Positions 5,885 to 9,208 of a DNA stretch of 9,208 nt are shown piece after piece. The first letter of the stretch is position 1. Each line of letters opens with the position of its first letter. Origin of the DNA: JBOGED01 sp050743625. Its GTDB lineage: Bacteria; Actinomycetota; Nitriliruptoria; Euzebyales; Egibacteraceae. The notes below the pieces were generated by a model. The model made no database searches and was not told the DNA's origin. It saw only the letters and a list, made by a program, of their open reading frames with translations. The stretch covers positions 1 through 9,208 of the forward strand of contig JBOGED010000304.1 in NCBI GenBank assembly GCA_050743625.1. Direction: 5' to 3'. The translations under genes were made by a program, and so were the position numbers.

Positions 5885-6856
5885 CTCGCCGCCCGCGGGG
5901 CCCAGCCCGCGGCCGGCGCCGAGCCGGAGGGCGGCGCGTTCCCCGTCACGATCGAGCACAAGTTCGGCAGTACCGAGGTTCCCCAGGAGCCAAAGCGGGT
6001 GGTGGCGTTGGGGTGGATCGACTCTGACGCGCTGGTGGCGTTGGGGGTGGTCCCGGTGGCGACCAGCAAGAAGCTCGGCGAGCGGCCCGGCGCCATCTTC
6101 CCGTGGTACCAAGACGAGCTGGGCGACGCTCCCCTGCCGGAGGTGCTGGACGTCTATACCGACGGCATCCCGTTCGAGCGGATCGCCGCGTTGCGCCCGG
6201 ACCTGGTCCTGGCGCTCTACTCGGCCACCGAGCGGGCCGACTACGACAAGCTGGCCCGGATCGCCCCGACCGTCGCCCAGCCCAAGGACCACGTCGACTA
6301 CGGTGCGCCGTGGCAGCTGATGACCCGCGTCGTCGGGCGAGCCGTGGGCAAACCCGAGCGGGCCGAGCGGCTGGTGGCCGGCGTCGAGGCCCAGTTCGCC
6401 AAGACGCGGGCCGCCCATCCCGAGTTCGCCGGGGCCTCGGCGGTCGTGGCCTACGACAACGGCGATGGCACCTACTCGTACTGGCCGCCGCCCGACCATG
6501 TGGGCCAGTTCCTGGCCGACCTTGGGTTCGAGGCGCCCGCCGAGCTTGCTGAGCTGGCTGGCGGCAGTAACCTCGGCCAGCTCAGCGGGGAGCGGGTGGA
6601 CCTGCTCGCCGACCTGGATGCGCTGGTGTGGAACTTCTACACGCCTGAGGATCGTCCCGCGCTGGAGGAAAACCCGATCTACCCGCGGCTCGACGTGGCG
6701 CGGGAGGGGCGCGCCATCCTCGTGGGGCCTGAGGACGTTATCAGCGAGGCGATCGGGCACAACAGCGCTCTGAGCCTGCCCCTGGTCCTCGAAGCGCTGG
6801 TCCCCAGGCTCGCCGCGGCCGTCGACGGCGACCCCACCACCGAGGTGACCCCATGA
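5801..6856 (+). CDS. SBP-5: iron-siderophore substrate-binding protein, Tat-exported
   Basis: This 351-aa protein has the signal LLLDPVDELTRRELLVGG (Arg15-Arg16) and a likely cleavage after PAAGA at residue 40. There is no lipobox or cysteine. Family blocks are GAFPVTIEHKFGSTEV, GWIDSDALVALGVVPVATS, the variable SKKLGERPGAIFPWYQDELG, FERIAALRPDLVLALYS, LARIAPTVAQPKDH, PWQLMTRVVGRAVG, HPEFAGAS and YWPPPDHVGQFLADLGF. The C-terminus (SALSLPLVLEALVPRLAAA) departs from the FLLD consensus of its neighbours. It is the same length as SBP-6 and aligns with it almost without gaps; by eye about two thirds of residues are identical. GGAGGTGA at 5789-5796 lies four bases before ATG, inside the end of SBP-4, so translation is coupled. 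Its own stop overlaps the SBP-6 start as ATGA. Confidence 0.92.
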   Translation: MTTTLLLDPVDELTRRELLVGGLSLAALLAARGAQPAAGAEPEGGAFPVTIEHKFGSTEVPQEPKRVVALGWIDSDALVALGVVPVATSKKLGERPGAIFPWYQDELGDAPLPEVLDVYTDGIPFERIAALRPDLVLALYSATERADYDKLARIAPTVAQPKDHVDYGAPWQLMTRVVGRAVGKPERAERLVAGVEAQFAKTRAAHPEFAGASAVVAYDNGDGTYSYWPPPDHVGQFLADLGFEAPAELAELAGGSNLGQLSGERVDLLADLDALVWNFYTPEDRPALEENPIYPRLDVAREGRAILVGPEDVISEAIGHNSALSLPLVLEALVPRLAAAVDGDPTTEVTP

Positions 6857-6936
6857 CCGCGACCCTGCTGCTCGACCCCGTCGACGAGCTGACCCGCCGG
6901 GAGCTCCTGGTCAGCGGGCTGTCCCTGGCAGCGCTG
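6813..6936 (+). repeat. Gene-junction repeat, copy 2 (SBP-5/SBP-6)
   Basis: Second copy of the junction block, in exact 1052-bp register with copy 1. It includes the end of SBP-5, GAGGTGA, the ATGA overlap and the SBP-6 signal peptide. The mismatches to copy 1 in the signal-peptide part are at 6885 and 6913. Confidence 0.85.
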
Positions 6937-7908
6937 TTCGCCGCCTCTAAGACCCGGCCGGCGGCCGGCGCCGAGCCGGAGGGCGGCGCGGTCCCCGTCA
7001 CGATCGAGCACAAGTTCGGCGCCACCGAGATCCCCGCCGAGCCCAGGCGGGTGGTGGCCGTGGGGGGCAGCGACCTGGACGCGCTGCTGGCGTTGGGCGT
7101 GGTCCCTGTGGCGACCAGCAGGTTCGCCGAGGAGCACCTCGACGCCATCTTCTCGTGGGCCAAAGACGAGGTGGGTGACGCCGCCCTGCCGGAGGTGCTG
7201 GACATTTACACCGACGGCGTCCCGTTCGAGCGGGTCGCCGCGCTGGGCCCGGACCTGATCCTGGCGGTCTACTCGGCCATCGAGCAGGGCGACTACGACC
7301 GGCTGTCCCGGATCGCGCCGACCGTGGCCCAGCCGAAAGGGTTCGTCGACTACGGTGCGTCGTGGCAGCTGATGACCCGCACGATCGGGCGGGCGGTGGG
7401 CCATCCTGAGCGGGCCGGCCAGCTGGTCGCCGACGTCGAGGCGCAGCTCGCTCAGGTGAGGGCCGCTCATCCCGAGTTCGCTGGGGCCTCGGGGGTCATG
7501 GCCTTGGACGGCGGGGATGGCACCTACTTCTACTGGCCGCCGCCCGACCAGGTCGGCCGGTTCCTGGCCGACCTGGGGTTCGAGGTGCCCGCCGAGCTCG
7601 CCGAGCTGCCCGAGGGCACGACCCGTGGCCAGATCAGCGCCGAGCGGGTGGACCTGCTCGACGTCGACGTGCTGGTCTGGTGGTACGTCGACGGCGAGAG
7701 CGGGCGCGGCCAGATCCGGGCCAACCCGCTGTACTCCGGCCTCGACGTCGCCACGCAGGGCCGCGACGTCTTCCTGTACGGCACCGACCTCCTCAACGAG
7801 GCGATCGGCTACCCGACCGTGCTCAGCATCCCGTTCCTGCTCGACCGCCTCGTGCCGATGCTGGCCGCGGCCGTCGACGGCGACCCCGCCACAGAGGTGA
7901 CCCCATGA
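6853..7908 (+). CDS. SBP-6: iron-siderophore substrate-binding protein, Tat-exported
   Basis: This 351-aa paralogue is the nearest relative of SBP-5. The signal-peptide DNA is almost identical to that of SBP-5, with DELTRRELLVSG (Arg15-Arg16), a hydrophobic core to about residue 31 and cleavage expected after PAAGA at 40. The mature part carries VPVTIEHKFGATEI and GGSDLDALLALGVVPVATS, with the pocket segment SRFAEEHLDAIFSWAKDEVG replacing the aromatic-rich stretch of SBP-1 and SBP-4. It continues FERVAALGPDLILAVYSAI (Gly for the usual Arg in LRPD), LSRIAPTVAQPKGF, YWPPPDQVGRFLADLGF, LDVDVLVWWYVDGES and LSIPFLLDRLVPML. It has no cysteine. GAGGTGA at 6842-6848 is four bases upstream of ATG within the SBP-5 end. 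ATGA overlap at both ends makes it the middle of a tightly coupled trio. Confidence 0.92.
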   Translation: MTATLLLDPVDELTRRELLVSGLSLAALFAASKTRPAAGAEPEGGAVPVTIEHKFGATEIPAEPRRVVAVGGSDLDALLALGVVPVATSRFAEEHLDAIFSWAKDEVGDAALPEVLDIYTDGVPFERVAALGPDLILAVYSAIEQGDYDRLSRIAPTVAQPKGFVDYGASWQLMTRTIGRAVGHPERAGQLVADVEAQLAQVRAAHPEFAGASGVMALDGGDGTYFYWPPPDQVGRFLADLGFEVPAELAELPEGTTRGQISAERVDLLDVDVLVWWYVDGESGRGQIRANPLYSGLDVATQGRDVFLYGTDLLNEAIGYPTVLSIPFLLDRLVPMLAAAVDGDPATEVTP

Positions 7909-7945
7909 CAACGACCCTGCTGCGAGAGCCGGTCGACGAGCTGAC
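7865..7945 (+). repeat. Gene-junction repeat, copy 3 (SBP-6/SBP-7)
   Basis: Third copy in the same register. The end of SBP-6, the ribosome-binding site, the ATGA overlap and the first codons match copy 1 closely. The likeness falls away after the DELTRR codons, because SBP-7 carries an SBP-4-like signal core instead. Upstream, 7819-7864 also matches 5715-5760 well (the shared SIPFLLD-LVPML codons). Confidence 0.75.
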
Positions 7946-8981
7946 CCGCCGGCGGTTGCTGACCGGTGGCGCCGCCGCCGGTCTGTTGATCGCCGCGGAG
8001 GGCGGCGTCGTCGTCGGGCCCGCGGCCGGCGCCGAGCCGGAGGGCGGCGCGTTCCCCGTCACGATCGAGCACAAGTACGGCCGCACCGAGATCCCGGCGG
8101 AGCCGAAGCGGGTAGTGGTCGTCGGGGAGATCGAGCAGGACACCTTGCTCGCCTTGGGGATCGTTCCGCTGGCCGCCACCGAGTGGTTAGGGGATCCTCC
8201 ACCCCCCGGCGCCATCCAGCCATGGGCGCAGGACAATCTCGGCGACGCCCCGGTGCCGGAGGTGCTGGACGTGTTCACCGCTGGTCCCCAGTTCGAGCGG
8301 ATCGCCGCGCTGCGCCCCGACCTCATCTTGGCCGTCTTCTCGTTCATTGAGCGGAGCGACTATGACCGGCTGGCCCAGATCGCCCCGACCGTGGCCCAGC
8401 CCGAAGGGTTTCTCAACTACGGCGCGCCGTGGCAGCTGATGACCCGCACCGTCGGGCGGGCGGTGGGCCAGCCCGAGCGGGCCGAGCATCTGGTGGCCGA
8501 CGTCGAGGCTCGCTTCGCCGAGGCCCGTGCCGCCCATCCCGAGTTCGCCAGGGCCACCGCGCTCGTGGTGGCACCCGCCGGGGACGGCAACTACTACGCC
8601 TGGCCCCCGCCCGACACGGCTGGCAAGTTTCTCGCCGACCTGGGGTTTCTGGCGCCCGCCGGAGTCGCCGAGCTGGCCCCGGAGAGCGGTGGCACCCTCG
8701 TCCAGGTCAGCGGTGAGCGAGTGGATCTGTTCGACGCCGACGTGCTGATCTGGCTAGTGGAAAACGCTAGCCAAAGTGACGAGATCCGGGCCAACCCGCT
8801 GTACGCGGGCCTCGATGTCGCCACTCAGGGTAGGGACATCTTCGTCTTCGGCGAGACCGAAGTCCTTACCAACGCGATGTTCTTCTCGACCGTGCTCAGC
8901 CTGCCGTTCGCGATCGACGGGCTCGTGCCGATGCTGGCGACCGCTGTCGACGGCGACCCGACCACCACAACCGGTCTCTGA
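7905..8981 (+). CDS. SBP-7: iron-siderophore substrate-binding protein, Tat-exported
   Basis: This 358-aa protein is the longest of the complete members. The signal has DELTRRRLLTGG (Arg15-Arg16), with a slightly extended spacer before PAAGA and cleavage expected after residue 43. No cysteine is present. Mature motifs are GAFPVTIEHKYGRTEI, GEIEQDTLLALGIVPLAATE, the pocket segment WLGDPPPPGAIQPWAQDNLG, FERIAALRPDLILAVFSFI, LAQIAPTVAQPEGF, PWQLMTRTVGRAVG and AWPPPDTAGKFLADLGF. It ends FDADVLIWLVENASQ and STVLSLPFAIDGLVPML. ATG 7905 was chosen over the longer upstream frame because GAGGTGA at 7894-7900 lies four bases before it and the signal peptide starts there. The start overlaps the SBP-6 stop (ATGA). 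A short, less GC-rich stretch with a 7-bp inverted repeat (8751-8773) lies in its second lobe. Confidence 0.92.
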   Translation: MTTTLLREPVDELTRRRLLTGGAAAGLLIAAEGGVVVGPAAGAEPEGGAFPVTIEHKYGRTEIPAEPKRVVVVGEIEQDTLLALGIVPLAATEWLGDPPPPGAIQPWAQDNLGDAPVPEVLDVFTAGPQFERIAALRPDLILAVFSFIERSDYDRLAQIAPTVAQPEGFLNYGAPWQLMTRTVGRAVGQPERAEHLVADVEARFAEARAAHPEFARATALVVAPAGDGNYYAWPPPDTAGKFLADLGFLAPAGVAELAPESGGTLVQVSGERVDLFDADVLIWLVENASQSDEIRANPLYAGLDVATQGRDIFVFGETEVLTNAMFFSTVLSLPFAIDGLVPMLATAVDGDPTTTTGL

Positions 8982-8997
8982 GTCTCGGAGCGTGCAC

Positions 8998-9208
8998 ATG
9001 ACGACCACCACCACTCGCCCGATGCCGCTGGTCGATGACCTCACCAGGCGCGGGTTCCTCACCTCCCTGACGGCCGCGACGCTGCTGGGCGCGTGCGGCC
9101 CCACCGCCACCGGCACGGACCAGGCCGCCGACAGGGCGTGGAGCTTCACCGACGACCGCGGCGTCTCGGTGACCCTGCCAACCCGGCCGGGCCGGATCGC
9201 CGCCTTCG
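8998..9208 (+). CDS. SBP-8: 5' part of an iron-type substrate-binding lipoprotein, FTDDRGV subfamily
   Basis: The first 70 codons are present, and the gene runs off the window. The signal has DDLTRRGFLTSL (Arg17-Arg18, Phe at +2, the best Tat consensus in the window), followed by TLLGAC, a lipobox with Cys33. This one would therefore be a lipid-anchored Tat substrate, the only such case visible. After a Thr/Gly/Ala linker the mature part begins WSFTDDRGVSVTLPTRPGRIAAF, split as WSFTDDRGVSV and TLPTRPGRIAAF, matching the SBP-2 subfamily. ATG 8998 is preferred because GGAG (8987-8990) lies seven bases before it. An in-frame GTG at 8992 is only one base from that site. The gap to the SBP-7 stop is 16 bases, consistent with the same operon. 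Confidence 0.85.
   Translation, partial: MTTTTTRPMPLVDDLTRRGFLTSLTAATLLGACGPTATGTDQAADRAWSFTDDRGVSVTLPTRPGRIAAF

Noticed and set aside
5627..7911. Long minus-strand open frames of 377 and 410 codons (5627-6760 and 6679-7911)
   Set aside because: They are antisense to intact SBP-5 and SBP-6, recur at the same place in each paralogue because the plus strand is conserved, and have no family motif. GC-rich codon structure keeps this frame open.
8992..8994. GTG as the start of SBP-8
   Set aside because: It is in frame but only one base from the GGAG site. ATG 8998 has normal spacing and matches the MTTT-type starts of its paralogues.
1..9208. CRISPR array, tRNA, rRNA, transposase or inverted-repeat insertion element
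   Set aside because: The only repeats are the 1-kb paralogous genes and their junctions. No short regularly spaced repeats, RNA-gene hallmarks or transposase motifs were found.

Overview
This is a high-GC, actinobacterium-like window. The evidence for the lineage is the GC-rich coding, an IdeR/DmdR-type iron box, twin-arginine signal peptides, a leaderless-type promoter and a VapC family common in actinomycetes. The exact lineage cannot be fixed from the sequence. Almost the whole window is a same-strand tandem array of nine extracytoplasmic binding proteins of the iron-siderophore ABC-importer family (PF01497-type fold). They are numbered SBP-0 to SBP-8 here. No permease, ATPase or siderophore-synthesis gene lies within the window.

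Layout. Positions 1-338 hold the 3' end of SBP-0, which carries a net one-base deletion near its C-terminus. SBP-1 follows at 341-1363. A 1.2-kb island then interrupts the array: a palindromic operator/promoter, a ribbon-helix-helix antitoxin (1394-1657), an overlapping PIN-domain toxin (1654-2058) and an N-terminally truncated Uma2-type nuclease remnant (from 2082). The array restarts behind a promoter (-35 at 2550, -10 at 2574) overlapped by an iron box at 2574-2592. It continues with SBP-2 (2691-3731), SBP-3 (3737-4741), SBP-4 (4758-5804), SBP-5 (5801-6856), SBP-6 (6853-7908), SBP-7 (7905-8981) and the 5' end of SBP-8 (8998 to the window edge). SBP-4/5, 5/6 and 6/7 overlap by ATGA, and the starts of SBP-5, SBP-6 and SBP-7 are spaced exactly 1052 bp apart.

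How it fits together. The likely reading is one iron-repressed operon that makes a panel of related binding proteins differing around the presumed ligand pocket. These would feed a shared importer or capture different ferric siderophores outside the cell. Two subfamilies are mixed: the 'IEHkfG' type (SBP-0, 1, 3, 4, 5, 6, 7) and the 'FTDDRGV' type (SBP-2, 8). Export routes differ too: six complete proteins have Tat signals without a lipobox cysteine, SBP-3 has a Sec-like signal, and SBP-8 has a Tat signal plus a lipobox. Seven successive complete SBPs contain no cysteine at all, so they cannot be lipid-anchored in the usual way. The toxin-antitoxin/Uma2 island looks like an unrelated passenger within the array.
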